From Petaurus breviceps papuanus (taxonomy: Eukaryota > Chordata > Mammalia > Diprotodontia > Petauridae), in NCBI GenBank assembly GCA_028583685.1, contig JAMXIF010000002.1, forward strand, positions 62,167,627 to 62,231,626: DNA of 64,000 nt. The letters are read 5' to 3'. Below are positions 10,956-22,949 of this stretch, piece after piece. The translations under genes were made by a program, and so were the position numbers. How positions within the stretch are numbered: position 1 is the stretch's first letter; each line of letters starts with the position of its first letter. The notes under the pieces are model-generated. The model had not been told where the DNA came from, made no database searches, and was given only the letters and a program-made list of their open reading frames with translations.

Positions 10956-12500
10956 TGAATGTGCATTTTTTGTATATATTCACTTAGCCTTAGGGGTACT
11001 AGTATTTTTTAAATGTTACTGTGACTTCCCTGTCCCTTTTTCATTCCCATTATTATTTATACAGATGTATGCAACCAATCTATCAACTTATCTCATGTTT
11101 TTGGGTCATGTCAGTTTCCTGAGAGGTAAAATGAAAGCATTGGACTGTATCATGGCTGTCTGTAAGACAACATGCCTCATCCTCCTTCCTTATTTCTTTT
11201 ATTGAAAAATGTCACTGAGAGTATGCCATGTTGTCTTATCGACTAATCCAACCCTTATTTTAGCCATATCCTACCTTGGAGAAGGTTTGCTTGAAAGAGC
11301 AAGATATTAAAGGAGGAAATAAGCGTTATCCAGCTAAAAGTGAATTCATTGGAGAATTCCTTCTGTCTGTCCTATTTTCCATATATTCCCAAATCTCTTC
11401 TCTTTAGTAGAAGTGAAAAATCCATCTCTGTCCAGCAGAGTAGCCAACAGGACCTGCAATAGCCTATGCACACAGTGCTTTTAATCACCAATCTGTATCT
11501 CTGATGGGGTGATGAAATATGTTTCCCAGGAGTTTCTGAACTGCCTTTTGCCTTCCTCAAATGGCAAATAAGCATTGAGCTGCTCTACAGTTTCTGATAT
11601 GAAGCTCAGATTGAGCCATGAAAAAGCCCATATTTCACAGGGCAACATATTTCTGGTCCCTGGCAGTAAATTTCTCTCATTCTTTTACTGTGCTATGGGA
11701 CCCATTCTGAAAGGTCAGTATGGCAGAGTGTAAATTGACCAGAGAACCACTGAAACTGAACAAAATCTTTTGCAGATGTGTAGACACAGGGGTGAGGGTG
11801 GGGTATAGTGGGGGGGGAGAGGCAGTTCATGGGGAGGGTGGCTCTCAGTGCCAGGGTGGTGAGGACACTGAAGCTAAAATGTGGCCTGGGATCTTTGATA
11901 CATTATTCCCATCAGGGAGAACTGTTTCTGCAAGTGTGTGCTGTAATGATGGCCACTAGCTCATTTTAGGAGGTGGACTTTGTACTATTTCCAAGAGTCT
12001 AGCTGACATCTTGGAATCATCTCAAATTACTTCCTCTCCACCCCTTCCCACCTCCATCTCTGAAGTGGTCAGTCTGAGTAGCCACTTTATTATTCGTAAT
12101 GTGTCCAGAGGTGGTTAAAATCACTGGGCACCAAGAAGTAAATGTTGTACTCTCTTATTGACCAGTATTAAGTATTGCTCTGGGTTACCTCCCATCTAGC
12201 CCCCAAAGTCAAATTATGTTCCCTAGATGGAAATGAAACCATTGTTCCATAAAAAAATCCTACATCATTTAAAGAGATTCCTCTTTATTTTTATTTCTGA
12301 TTTAAATATGAGGAATCTAAAACTCAATGGTAGACAATGATTTTCATGTGGTTATATAATTAGGACTGCAAACCAAATCTCCCAACTATAAATCCTTTGA
12401 TATATTTGGGAAACTATGTCTCCAAAAAACAAACAAACCAACAAACCAACATTCAGTGGGTAAATACCTTCTACAGAGACTTTGTGGCCAAATCCCTCAG
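10956..12500. other. Non-genic DNA, nothing recognised
   Basis: About 1.5 kb without SINE or LINE motifs that I can place. A GC-richer patch (11790-11870) has G runs. The open frame at 11720-11959 shows no domain. I see no splice-bounded exon with a protein match. Confidence 0.4.
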
Positions 12501-12504
12501 GACT

Positions 12505-12705
12505 CAAAGAATCTGAGAATTGGAAAGGGCCTTAGAGGTCATCTAGTTTAACCCAAACATGTAGGGAATTTTCACTTAAACATTCCTGATAAATGGTCAG
12601 CAAACCTCTACTAGAAGACCTTTAAGGAGGAAAGCCTGCCATGTGTTGAGGGCTATTTCTGGATAGCTCTGAATGACAATCCTCAGCTGACTTCTTTGTA
12701 CCTTT
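12505..12705 (-). repeat. CR1/L3-like LINE 3' segment, reversed
   Basis: Reads GAATTGGAAAGGGCCTTAGA and GGTCATCTAGTTTAACCC, then a CTACTAGAAGACC block and TGGATAGCTCTGAATG. This is the reverse-strand 3' region shared by CR1/L3-like LINEs of amniotes. It is an old diverged fragment. Confidence 0.55.
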
Positions 12706-13049
12706 CCCTCCTCTGTTCCTGGTTCTCTCAACTGGGGCCATACAGAACAGAGGAGATTGGCCTAGATGCTAAGTCTTAATCTAACATGTTGAATCTCTTT
12801 CCTCTGTGTGACCTCTCTCCTTTGTCTATATTATATTCTACATTGTATTGTACTAATTTATGCACATAGCATATCTCTCCTAGTAGATTATGTTTGTTGA
12901 GGGCAGAACTGGCTCTTTTTCTATGTTTTTCTAACCAGGGCCTAGTATAGCATATAAATAAATATTAAATTGAACTGAACACTCCTGGAAACTGTTAGAG
13001 AGAAAACTGTTTTCCCTCCCCCTATTTTGAAAAAAAAATGAATCTTACT

Positions 13050-13578
13050 GGTCTATTTTCGTTTCACATCACCTAAACTTACCCATGTATGCCTCCCCCT
13101 CCTAAAGAACCATCTCATATAAACAAAGAATTTTTTTAAGGGTAAAAGAAGAATAAGAGAAAAAAATTAACCAAACTGATCAATACATACAGAATAATCT
13201 GAACATATGTATGATGTTTGATACCCTCATGCACCTCCCATCTCTGCAAATGAATTGGAGAAAGTGTCTTCTACTATATCTTCTTAGGGGCCTTGTTTTT
13301 TCTATGTAATTTTTAAAAATTAATTTAAATTATTTTGTGATTGTTGTTTGACATTTACATTGTTATAAGTATCAGTGTATATTGTTTTCTTGGCTCTCCT
13401 CACTTCACTTTGCATTAGTTCGTGTAAGTCTTTCCATGCTTCTCTGCACGCATCATATTCATCATTTCTTTGAGCCTGGAAATATTATGTCACATCCATG
13501 CACACAATTAATTTAGACATCCCCTAGTCAATGAACTGCTATTCTTTTCCCAATTCTTTGCATTGCAAAAAAATTAAA
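13050..13578 (-). mobile_element. L1 3'-end fragment
   Basis: CTCACTTCACTTTGCATTAG and GTAAGTCTTTCCATGCTTCT, then CATCATTTCTT, parallel the reversed 3' part of the L1 at 27780-27850. Only the non-coding end and perhaps the last ORF2 codons survive. The proximal boundary is uncertain. Confidence 0.6.
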
Positions 13579-14868
13579 CTAATCAGTTTAATTCTGTGCC
13601 TCAAAGAAAAGAGGTGGGAGCTGGGAAGATGCTTTGATCCAGTATTGAAATGCATTTGTTGTAAGTGCAGGAGGTTGAGGAGAGAAAAATTTGGCCACTA
13701 ATACCCACATTGCCTTTTTCCTCAGCATTTGGCTTAAACTAGTCACCAGCATTTTATCCTCCCATATCTCCATAGATTGGTATTAAAAGAGAATTGTGGG
13801 AGAAATTTAGGATTTGAACATTTTTCCTGGTTAAAGTGAATAACTAGGTTTATCCTTACCAGATATCCCAATGAGACATGGCTCTACAGGCCTGGAGAGG
13901 CTGTATGGTATAATGGCAGGAGACCCTGACAAAAGAATATTATAAAATATATGTGACCTAATAACTCTAAGGTATGATCCCTCCCTCCCCCCCAAATTCA
14001 TGAGGTAATGACACTCACACTGAACCTAAAATCCACCATAGACCTTGAGGGTGGTGGGACTCGGCTTTTAGGCCAGGCTACTTGATGGTCCAGGCTGATA
14101 CATCTTAGATCAAGATGTAAGGCTAAGAAAAATCACCCCTTCAATACTTTGTTTACAAAGTATGGATTCTTTGTGGCTCTTTAAAGGTTTTATTAATAAT
14201 AGCATCTGATGGTTTATTGGACAGGTGGTGCCCAATTACTGGATTTGATTCAACAAAGTATATATTAATGTCTTATTAAGCCTGATCCAGCTGGTAATTG
14301 ATCACTAATGGGTAGCTTTTCTTGTATCCAGGCAAAACTGAGAAGGTTTTTTAAATTCTCTAAGCTAGTTCCTGCATGAATGCCTTAGGTAGGAGAAGTG
14401 GCCGACTAAATGATAGATAAATTTTTCATGGGGGAACATTTTATAGCAACACCCATTTTTCTAACTTTAAAAGATGTGAATTATGCCCAGAGAGAGAGGT
14501 GATCACTTCTAGAGTTCTATGTTCATGACTTACTTAAAATTCAGGACCAGAATAAAAAAAAAAACCTCAGCTACCCTCTCTATACTGCTGCATCCATGAT
14601 CATATGATCAGCTATTGAATTTTTAAGAATTAATATTACTGGATTATAATTCTTCTGTGATACCTAGTCCTTTTTTTGCCAGTTGTGTTAGCTTTTATGT
14701 GGGAAAGTAAGAATTAAAACTCTTTTTTTTTTGGCTGTATGTTTTACAAATACCTAAGAGGGTAATGCCTTTCATTGAACACCATCATTTTTCTGATCTG
14801 ATATGAAGGTGAAATTCCTTGATTCAATTTTGTTCTTCTGACTTGCTAATACTGACTTTAGAAATACT
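13579..14868. other. Non-genic DNA, nothing recognised
   Basis: A possible SINE head (TGTATGGTATAATGGCAGGA, near 13900) is too short to call. No coding region or element boundary is visible. Confidence 0.4.
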
Positions 14869-14869
14869 C

Positions 14870-14962
14870 AAATCAGCCTCAGTTTCCTCATTTCTAAAAT
14901 AGAGATTGGACTAAATGACCTCTATGTTCCCTTTCAGCTTTAAATCTATAATCCTGTGATCG
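14870..14962 (+). repeat. MIR-type SINE 3' half
   Basis: CAGCCTCAGTTTCCTCATTT, CTAAAATAGAGATTGGACTA and the end TCTATAATCCTGTGAT fit the 3' half of a MIR relic. Confidence 0.7.
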
Positions 14963-15838
14963 GTTCCATAAAAAGGACTCTTTTGCAGTTTCCAGAAGTT
15001 TCATTTTCCTTCTACCCCTCTCCTCTTTATATTAATGAACTTTACCTAATAGAATCAGATGCCAGAACTGACAAGTGTTCTTTCTGGATCTTAGTTTCAC
15101 CTCCCCAAGAAGGCATTTTCTTAGTAACACTTAACAAACTGTTATCTATCAAATCACTAGTGCAGTTAGAATTTAATTTGCTCTATCAGTTGCCATTGTC
15201 ATGCTACTTAACTTTAAAAAAAAGTAATTTTCCTCGTGACTTCATAATTTCTTTTAGTATTCTTTTTTTCATTGAATAGATTTAATGAACTGTTGAAAGA
15301 AGAAAGTCCTGGTAGGAAGCATTTTTTTCAAAGCATCTTGGAAATGGGCACTAAGAAATCTTCCCCTCTATATTTGTCCAACTCCTATCCGTCTTAATTC
15401 TGACTTTTTATATGATGCTTTCCCAAACTACTCTCATTCATTGTAGTTTGTCTTTCTACTGAATTCTATAGGATTTCTGGTGTATACCACTTATTCCACA
15501 TGCTACATTTTGATTTATCATGTTTGATCATTTAAAAATATTATGCTTGTCCTGTGTTTTTTTTTTGAAAATCAAGGTGTGTGAGCCTTATCTCCAAACT
15601 TTGATGAAAAATTTCATTGAACGTGAAGGACAGAGATCCCATTGTTATGTTTTTGAATTCCTCTATAAAATGAATGATTGGACATGAAACTTTCTAATTC
15701 TATGATCCTATATTTCCTATGAAAAGTTGACTACTTGACTTCCTAAGCATATGAAATACCCTTTATATATCAAGTTGATTCATTTTAATAATTTAGAATC
15801 TGAGTTAAAGTTAAGTGAAAAAGGTTTCAACTAGTAGA
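14963..15838. other. Non-genic DNA, nothing recognised
   Basis: AT-rich. The 107-codon frame at 14956-15279 has no recognisable domain and begins within the MIR tail. TGGACATGAAACTTTCTAAT near 15680 may be a SINE tail remnant. Confidence 0.4.
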
Positions 15839-15995
15839 CAGACTTTAGAGCTGGAAGGATTCTTAGAGATGATTTGATCTAAGCATTGCTCTCCCTCCAC
15901 CCACAGCCATTTCACAGATGAGGAAACTGAAACCCATAGAGTTTATGACTTGCCACAGATTGGGGAAAAAAGTGGAAGAACTTAGAGAATAACAG
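15838..15995 (-). repeat. Old SINE relic
   Basis: AGAGCTGGAAGGATTCTTAG and TTTCACAGATGAGGAAACTG match a family seen again at 20510 and 38850. It is diverged. Confidence 0.55.
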
Positions 15996-16024
15996 AGTTC
16001 TCCTAACTACAGCTCCAGTGTTCT

Positions 16025-16257
16025 TTTCAGTGTTCACTTGTTCAGTTGTCTCCAACTCTTCATGATCCTGTGTGTGGTTGTCTTGGCAAAGATACTGGAG
16101 TTTTTTGCTGTTTCCTTCTCTAGTGAATTAGGTAAGCAGAGGTTAAGTGACTTCACCAAATCATGCAGCTAATGAGTACCTGAGGCCAGATTTGAACTAA
16201 GGTCTTCCTGATTTCAGGCCTAGCACTCCATCTACTGAATCATCTAGTTGCCTCTCT
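16025..16257 (-). repeat. tRNA-derived SINE with RTE-like tail (type III)
   Basis: Reversed copy of the type at 4340. The tail is CAGTTGTCTCCAACTCTTCA, the middle TTGGCAAAGATACTGGAG, and the tRNA-like head reversed is CTGAATCATCTAGTTGCC. Confidence 0.85.
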
Positions 16258-16282
16258 CTTTTCAGTATAATACAGTCCAATT

Positions 16283-16485
16283 TTCATGGGAGGCATTGTA
16301 GTACAGTGGAAAAATCATTGGTGTTTGAGTCAGAGGATTTGGGTTTGAATCTTGGCTTTTCTATTTATAATCTATATCAAGGCATTTAAACTCTATGGAT
16401 TTCATTTCACTTAATTGAAATAATGGGGGTTAATATGAATGGTCTCTAAAATTCCTTCTAAATCTTAGATTCTATGATCCTTTGT
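16283..16485 (+). repeat. MIR-type SINE relic
   Basis: Head GGCATTGTAGTACAGTGGAA, box B-like GGTTTGAATCTTGGC and tail CTTAGATTCTATGATCC fit an old MIR-type SINE on the plus strand. Confidence 0.75.
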
Positions 16486-17262
16486 GCTACCATGTATATG
16501 TTGATTGACTGAAGATAGCTCAAAAGAGCAAAATAATCATGTAAAATTAAAATATGTGGAGGGCAGAGTAGTGGGTGAACAGCAGTCTGTCCTGAAAGCT
16601 TTAAGATCCTCTTCAGGTTCAAGTATATGATCCTAGGTTGCATGGGAAAATCTTCATGTGTTACCACACTGTAAATGAATAGCAGCTAAGGATATTAAAG
16701 TAGACCAGAATTGGAGCAACTTGTATAGCCTATTTTGGAAACCAAAGAGGGTATTAAAGAGAAAATACTTATATGATTTGGTAAAAGGAAACATCACATA
16801 TTCATAGGATGAAATATTGAGTGGATGGATATAATATGCCATCTGTCAATGTAGACAACATGACTAGGTTACTGTCATTAGGGAATATATTTGACTTCTT
16901 TCCTATTAGAGGGGTGATTCATTTGTGATGATATATTCATGCTGTATGACTCAGTCTTCCATGGGGGCTTGCCAAGGTTAGGAATGGAACCTATGGCCAG
17001 GAAATAGAGCAAAACCAACTGATTAATGAAGGGATAATATGCCCCTAACCCTCTGAGCTCCACACCTTAGTTCTGGAGTTACTTGTTTACCCATATGTGG
17101 ATATAAGGCTGGGGGATAATTGAGATACAAGATTGAAGGAACAAAGTAATATCTAAAGGAAGAGTCAAAACTCTTTAAGTGTGCTCATTTTAGAAGTTCA
17201 TGCATGTCCAGGCATCTTATCAGTGATACTGTAGCTAAGGCTTAATGGGTAATCACCATCAT
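16486..17262. other. Non-genic DNA, nothing recognised
   Basis: A short tail-like piece (TTCAAGTATATGATCCT, near 16625) suggests another SINE end. Otherwise nothing is recognised. Confidence 0.4.
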
Positions 17263-17263
17263 G

Positions 17264-17456
17264 CCTACCTTATTGTTTTTTGTGGTCTTTTTTCGTTGCC
17301 TTTTGAAGGGCAATGGGAGTTAAGTGACTTGACCAAGGTCACACAGCTAGTTTTTGTGTTGTGTCTGAGGCCAGATTTGAACTCAGGTCCTCCAGACTCC
17401 AGGGCTGGTGCTCTATTCACTGCACCACCTAGCCACCCCTCTACTTTATTGTTTTA
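17264..17456 (-). repeat. tRNA-derived SINE (subfamily I)
   Basis: GTTAAGTGACTTGACCAAGG, CTCAGGTCCTCCAGACTCC and CTGCACCACCTAGCCACC are the reversed body and tRNA-like head. The body is about 17281-17440. An imperfect duplication (CTACCTTATTGTTTT against CTACTTTATTGTTTT) flanks it. Confidence 0.92.
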
Positions 17457-17774
17457 ACCTTTTTTGTTCAAAAAAAGCAAGGTGTAAACCACTGAAAATA
17501 ATAAAAATGAAAAAAATTCAAGACCAAATCGATTCAATATATTTCATCTGGCAATACTTCAGAAGTTTGGCTAACTTAGGAAAGGATATTCTTGGGACCA
17601 GAGGCAAGGCATGGGGTCAGTTTTATGTTTCACTGGTGATTTGAGACTATGGCCATTGAACATATCTGAGAATTTGTGTTGGAAACATGGGAGAGTTTAG
17701 TTCATAGGCCACACTAGACAAATACCCATAAAGCTCTAACTTTTATACCTTGGCATGGATGGCTATTATGTTTC

Positions 17775-19375
17775 CTCATTCAGATCATATTGCTTCAGTC
17801 ATATAACTCTCTTGACCTGATAGATCTGAAATTTTTCTATAATGTTCCCTGGAGTTTTTATTTTGGGATCTCTTTCCTGTGGTGATTCATGAATTCTTTC
17901 AATGCCTATTTTGTCCTCTGGTTCCAAGACATGAATGCAGTTTCCCTTGATAATTTCTTGAAAGATACTGTTCAAGTCCACTTTGATTATAGCTTTCAGT
18001 TAGTCCAGTGATTCTGACATTGTCTCTCTTGGATCTATTTTCCAGGTCAGTTGTTTTTCCCATGAGATATTTTACACTTCCTCTTATTTTTCATTCTTTT
18101 GAATTTCTTTGATTAATTCTTGATGTCTCATGGAGTTGTTAGCTTCCACTTGCCCAATTCCAACTATTAAAGAATTGTTTTCCTCAATTAGTTTTTATAC
18201 TTTCTTTTCCATTTGGCCAATTGAATTCTTTAAGGTTTCTTCAATGAATTTTTGTATCTTCTTTTCTATTTGGCCAATTCTACTTTTTAAGAAGTTTTCC
18301 GAGTTGTTGACTTTTTTTTTCATAATCTTCTTGCATCACTCTCATTTCTGTTCCCAACTTTTCTTCTATCTCTCTGATATGATTTTAAACTCCTTTTTGA
18401 GCTCTTCCATGGGTTCTGTCTGGGCTTGAGGCTACTTCCCATTTTTCTTTGGGATTTTATCCGTAGATGGTTCAACATTGTTGTCCTCTTCTGAGTTTGT
18501 GTCTTGGTCTTCCCTGTCACTATAATAACTTTCTGTGGTCAGACTCTTTTTCTAAAATTGTTTTTTTCTCATCTCTTTTTTGTGTGTGGGGGTGCTTTAT
18601 TATCTCTTTTAAATTTGATTTATGCATCTGGTGTGGAAGTAGCACTGTTTGAGGCTTCTTGTGCCAGGGGCTGTAGGCCCTGGCTGTTTACCTGGTGTTG
18701 TGCTGATGTTGCCCTGAGGCCCACAGGGGATCCTCATATCTGGTGCTATGCTGAGGAGGTGGGATTGTTGGTGGTTGGTGCTACTGGAAGTCTTAGCAGT
18801 TTGGCAGTTTACCTTATGCTGGGCTGTGATCCTAGTGGGAGTATCTGGTATATGCTGAAGTGGAGTTCATTTCCCTGGGGCTATACTGGAGTAAATGGAG
18901 GTCTGGCCCTTGGAGGATGCCCATTTGCCCTGGGCTGTGCTGAAGCATGTGGAGGTCTGCCTTACTTTCTCATCATGATGGAGGATGTCTGTTTGCCCAG
19001 GGCTACGCTGAAGCAATGGTGGTCCTCAGAGCTAGAGTCTGCCCATTTGCCTGGCTATGCTAAGACATGTGGGGGTTCCTGGTGTTGGAATTTACCTGCT
19101 CCACCATGCAGGCTCAGGGTCTCTTGCTGGTTTATTGAGGTGGGGCTTGCTGGTATGCTTCTTGTTTTAGTATGTACTGCCCTTTTATCCACATGAGACA
19201 AATCTTCCTTGCTGATCTTCCAAGTTTCTTGAGCTAAAATATTGTTTCACTCCATCTTTTTGTTGGTTCTTCTGTTCCAGGATTTGTTTTGGGGTGCTAT
19301 TTTATAGTTGTTTGGAGGTGTTTTTGGGAGAGTTACAGTGATTTACTGCCTACTCCACCATCTTGGCTCTCAGAA
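17775..19375 (-). mobile_element. L1/HAL1 5' half, 3'-truncated
   Basis: On the minus strand this begins at about 19375 with GAGCCAAGATGGTGGAGT, the L1/HAL1 5' end, runs through a GC-richer 5' UTR (18600-19370) and into ORF1, which it leaves in the RRM/C-terminal part at 17799-17981. Nothing 3' of that is present, so it is a broken copy more diverged than the HAL1s at 44690 and 56629. It cannot be decided whether the parent was L1 or HAL1 because that distinction lies in the missing part. Confidence 0.8.
17799..18520 (-). pseudogene. L1/HAL1 ORF1 remnant
   Basis: Minus-strand pieces read KGNCIHVLEPEDKIGIERIH and TPGNIIEKFQIYQVKRVI, which correspond to the ORF1p RRM region of the better copies. 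Lysine- and glutamate-rich coiled-coil codons lie at 18320-18520. The frame is broken several times, including a frame change between the two open pieces. Confidence 0.75.
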
Positions 19376-20148
19376 GTCCTGTCACATAAATCTCATATCA
19401 AATTTGTTGGATGTTAACATTTGTAGTAGATGAGGGCAAAAGTGACCATACCACTTACTATGTTTTATTTTTTCATAGTAATTCCTTATTAAGTGCATCT
19501 TTTCATTTATTGTTCATTTATTTAGTTTCTCCAGTGTTTATCCTTTGGTGACTAAGTATGAATTCTTCCTAGGCCCTATATATGTATCTGTTGCCAAGGT
19601 GCTAGCAATCTACATGCTATTGTAATGGTCTAGGCATGAAGTAATGTGGGTCTGTACCAAAATGGTGGCAGTATCAGAGGACAGAAAGGGGAATATTTTG
19701 GAGAAGTTGTAAAGGTACAGTCTTTGGAAGAAAATCCTCCAAAGGATTATTCCCTAATGAATATTCAGCATGAGGTAAGAGCAATATAGACTCCTTGAGG
19801 AAAAATAGTATTTCTTTTTTGTCTTTTTATCCCCAGGATGTCGATCACCAACTCCTGGTAAAACAATGTTCTCAAAAGGTTGCTTGAGGGCATTGAAAGG
19901 GTAAGCGACTAATAACCAAATAGCAAGATGTATCAGTGACAAGATTCGAACTCAGATTGTATAACTTTGAGGCTGGCACTCTCTCTATTCAACCAAGTTA
20001 CTTCTTATGTTGCACATGATAAGCACATAAATATTTCGTGAAATTGAATAGAATTCTTGGAAATTTTTACAAATTAAGTTATGAAAGCATTTTTTGCCTA
20101 TCATATGAAAAAAAGAAAGAAGATGCCTTTTACTCCCACTAAGACCTA
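19376..20148. other. Non-genic DNA with an old unnamed repeat
   Basis: 19605-19720 (TGTAATGGTCTAGGCATGAA, CCAAAATGGTGGCAGTATC) resembles an old mammalian interspersed repeat that I cannot name. The rest is unrecognised. Confidence 0.4.
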
Positions 20149-20149
20149 A

Positions 20150-20370
20150 TATTAAGGGAGAAGACTGCTATTTTTATTCTGTAACATCTGTCAGAAGAGA
20201 TTTTCAAGTCCATTCATGCTACCCCATCACGTGGCAGATGAGGTATCTGAATCCCAGGGAAATTAAATGACTTGTTCATTGTCACAATAGCTAGTGTGTA
20301 TAAGAGATAGTACTTGAACCCAGGTTTCCTTCAAGTTTGGACCTCTGTCCAATGCACCATGTCTCCTCTC
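20150..20370 (-). repeat. MIR/CORE-type SINE relic
   Basis: GGCAGATGAGGTATCTGAAT, ATGACTTGTTCATTGTCACA and TTGAACCCAGGTTTCC follow the reversed MIR order. Confidence 0.65.
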
Positions 20371-20499
20371 TTCCCTAGCATGCAATATATTGTTGAAGAT
20401 TTTACTAATAAAGTAGTGGAAACCTTCTGTTACAGCTTAGGGAATATAAACTATTTTTTTAAATCTAAAGCATTAGTTCAAAATTTAGCTTCCTCATAG

Positions 20500-21182
20500 G
20501 ATTTTACATTTAGAGCCAGAAGGGGTCTTTGAGACCATCTAGTGTAATCTTTTCATTTTACAAACGAAGAAATTGAAACTCATAAGTATAAGTGATGATT
20601 ATAGTTATAAAGGCTGTGGTTTGTCCTTCATCCTTGAAGAGGACCATGACATGAGGGAGATGATGACATGACTTGCAATTGACTTTGATTTGAGTGAGGG
20701 AAGGCTGTGCAAAGTCACCAGCCTTACTTTCTCCTCTGGAGCCGTCTGGGTCCAGTGGCCAGATATTGATCAGGATGACTGGAGACAGCCAAGGATGCAG
20801 TAGGTGACCTTGGGCCATTTTAAGCTAAGGTCTTTTCAAGTACTCACTTTGAGGGAGGCAATGCCCATTTAGTGAACAGGCCTCTTTAAGAAGTGAGTAA
20901 AGGGATGGCCCCTTTAATAAAAAAAAATCAAACTGGGAGGGGGAGAAACTTTGCAGTTACTATTTACATTCATTCTGATCCAAGAAAGCCAAAACAAGAC
21001 ATCAAGGAGAGGATGAAATTACTTTCAATTGACTTTGATTTTAGTGAGGGAGGGCTATATGAAGTCAGCAGCCTGACTTTCTTCTCCAGAGCTATCTGGG
21101 ACCAAACAAATTACAAAGGCAGTAAATAACAGAGTCAGGATTTGAACCTAGGTCCCACAATTGCATTTCTAGTACACTGAAC
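20500..21182 (-). repeat. Old SINE relic split by a second repeat
   Basis: 20500-20605 (AGAGCCAGAAGGGGTCTTTG, TTACAAACGAAGAAATTGAA) and 21115-21182 (AACAGAGTCAGGATTTGAAC) are the two parts of one relic. The 500 bp between them is the repeat at 20608-21112. A short imperfect duplication (TTATAAAGGC against TTACAAAGGC) may mark the insertion. Confidence 0.6.
20608..21112 (+). repeat. Interspersed family X, one long and one partial copy
   Basis: 20614-20930 carries GAAGAGGACCATGACATGAG, TTGACTTTGATTTGAGTGAG, CCAGATATTGATCAGGATGA and GGCCTCTTTAAGAAGTGAGT. The same order is found reversed at 22950-23215. A second partial copy of the head follows directly at 20985-21100 (CAATTGACTTTGATTTTAGT). I do not know the family name. 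It has no visible coding part, and on plan it could be a SINE or a non-autonomous element. Confidence 0.7.
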
Positions 21183-21189
21183 CATTCTT

Positions 21190-22228
21190 TCAGGGATGAG
21201 GGGCATCAATAAGTAACTCTATTCATAGCTGCAAAAAAAGTATCTAGTAAAGCATCACTGAGGTCAGTATTAAATTGGACTTTTTTTTAACAAATGGAAA
21301 GATTATTATCAAGGAAGTCTATTTTGGATCAAAACTAGGGAGGTTTCCTACACCAATGAGAGATGTAGAAATGTTTTTTTTCTTTTTACTTCACCTGTAG
21401 CTAAAATTTCCAATTATCTTACAAATATATGGTGGTTTTATAATAGAAATCATTTGATTGATAATGGAAATAATGCAGATGGAAGAGAAATGTAGGCATG
21501 AAGGTAATTCATCTTGAGAAGTACAAAGCAATTCATGCGGAGAGAAACTATTTGAATCATATTTTCAGAAAAAGGGGGAAATACACAAACAGCAGTACTA
21601 GGAGAGACTTGATTGAGAAAATGCCAATGATTTTGCTGAAGATTCACAGGACAACTTGGAAGCAGAAAAGGAAACAGGATATCAGGTCTCACAGTCAAGA
21701 GATGATATGTGGAAGTGATTTTCTATATGACTCAAGAATGGGGTCCTTTCAATAGATAGAAGAGTGACAGCTGAACTAATAAATGATGCATCTTCAAATA
21801 ATAATATATGGCATCTATATAGAGCTATCCGTTTTTCAAAGCAAGTTACATACATTAACTCATTTAACTCTCACAATAATCCTGCTAGTTAGGTATAATA
21901 GGCATAATTATCCTCTTTATTGCCTTTTTCTAAAAACAAATAAATGAACAGTGAACTAGATTGTTAGATTAAGTAAATGTTATAAATGAGGAAACTGAAG
22001 TCATCAACATAAAGCAATTTTTGCCCACGATCATGTAGCTGGTAAGTGTCAGAGGTGACATTTGAACCTAGGTTTTCCTAAGTCCAATTTTTCTACTATT
22101 CCAAAATTTCACTTAAATATACCCTGACCCTACAAAGAATAATTGTGCCATATTGTTTATTGTTCAGGTCAACATATAACAAGATTTCCTTTTAGTTATT
22201 TTATCACAAGATGTAAGTATGTATTACA
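21190..22228. other. Non-genic DNA with a MIR-like piece
   Basis: 21800-22090 contains GAGCTATCCGTTTTTCAAAG, ACTCTCACAATAATCCTGC and AATGAGGAAACTGAAGTCAT, which fits a diverged reversed MIR. The rest holds no recognised feature. Confidence 0.5.
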
Positions 22229-22379
22229 TACAACTTGTGAGTAGACTGAGCTGCCTGAATAGGGACCCAGCTAGTTGGGTAACTCAGCTTGTCCTCTCCC
22301 TTTCCTTCTCCTCTCCAAAGGAAGATAAAATTCGATGGCCAGAAGTTGCCCCTTTAACTTGGGGTTTACTGGCTAGATT

Positions 22380-22556
22380 CCTTCATTCCTTCGTTCCTTC
22401 GTTCCTTCGTTCCTTCGTTCCTTCCTTCCTTCTTTCCTTCCTTCCTTCCTTCCTTCCTTCCTTCCTTCCTTCCTTCCTTCCTTCCTTCCTTCCTTTCTTT
22501 CTTCCTTCCCTCCCTCCTTGCCTCCCTTCCTCCCTTTTTCCTTCCCCTCCCTCCTT
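22380..22556. repeat. (TTCC/GGAA)n pyrimidine/purine tract
   Basis: About 175 bases with a strand of almost only C and T: several TTCGTTCC units, a long TTCC run, then CCCTCC-type ends. The open frames across it in both directions are low-complexity repeats and not genes. Confidence 0.97.
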
Positions 22557-22756
22557 TCACAAAACCTTAAACCCAGTTCACTCCAAGGCTCATAGATTGG
22601 ACCACAACAGGTCCATCTCCAAGCTCCGCTAAATGGCTGTATTTGGCTTACCGTGAATGTCAACGGTAACTGTTTTCTCTTTGGAACAGATACCCTGATG
22701 GTTTTCCCCTCCCTGCTTGATTTCTTTCTTTTTTTTTTCCTAATTAAAGGGACCAT

Positions 22757-22949
22757 CTCTTTACTCCTTCTTTTCTGTTTCTTTGTTTGTTTGCTTTTTG
22801 GAGGGCAATTGGGGTTAAGTAACTTACCCAAGGTCACATGGCTAGTTTTTGTGTTGTATCTGAGGTTGGATTTGAACTCAGGTCCTCCTGACTCCAGGGC
22901 CTCTGCTCTATTCACTGCACCACCTAGCCACCCTCTTCACTCACTTCTT
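22757..22949 (-). repeat. tRNA-derived SINE (subfamily I)
   Basis: GGTTAAGTAACTTACCCAAG, GATTTGAACTCAGGTCCTCC and CTGCACCACCTAGCC are the reversed body and head (22773-22932). An imperfect duplication (CTCTTTACTCCTTCTT against CTCTTCACTCACTTCTT) flanks it. It is inserted in family X. Confidence 0.9.

Noticed and set aside
10587-11205. Open frames of 112 and 189 codons rich in I, Y, S, H and T
   Set aside because: They are translations of TATC, CA and TA simple repeats.
14956-15279. A 107-codon frame as a possible gene
   Set aside because: It begins at a SINE tail, has AT-driven composition and no recognisable motif.
18504-19196. A 230-codon open frame on the plus strand
   Set aside because: It lies antisense within the 5' UTR of an L1/HAL1. 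It has no start context, domain or conservation that I can see, and the GC-richer repeat sequence explains its length.
22219-22915. PSFLPSFL and KEGRKEGR repeat proteins on both strands
   Set aside because: They are the six-frame image of a GGAA/TTCC microsatellite.
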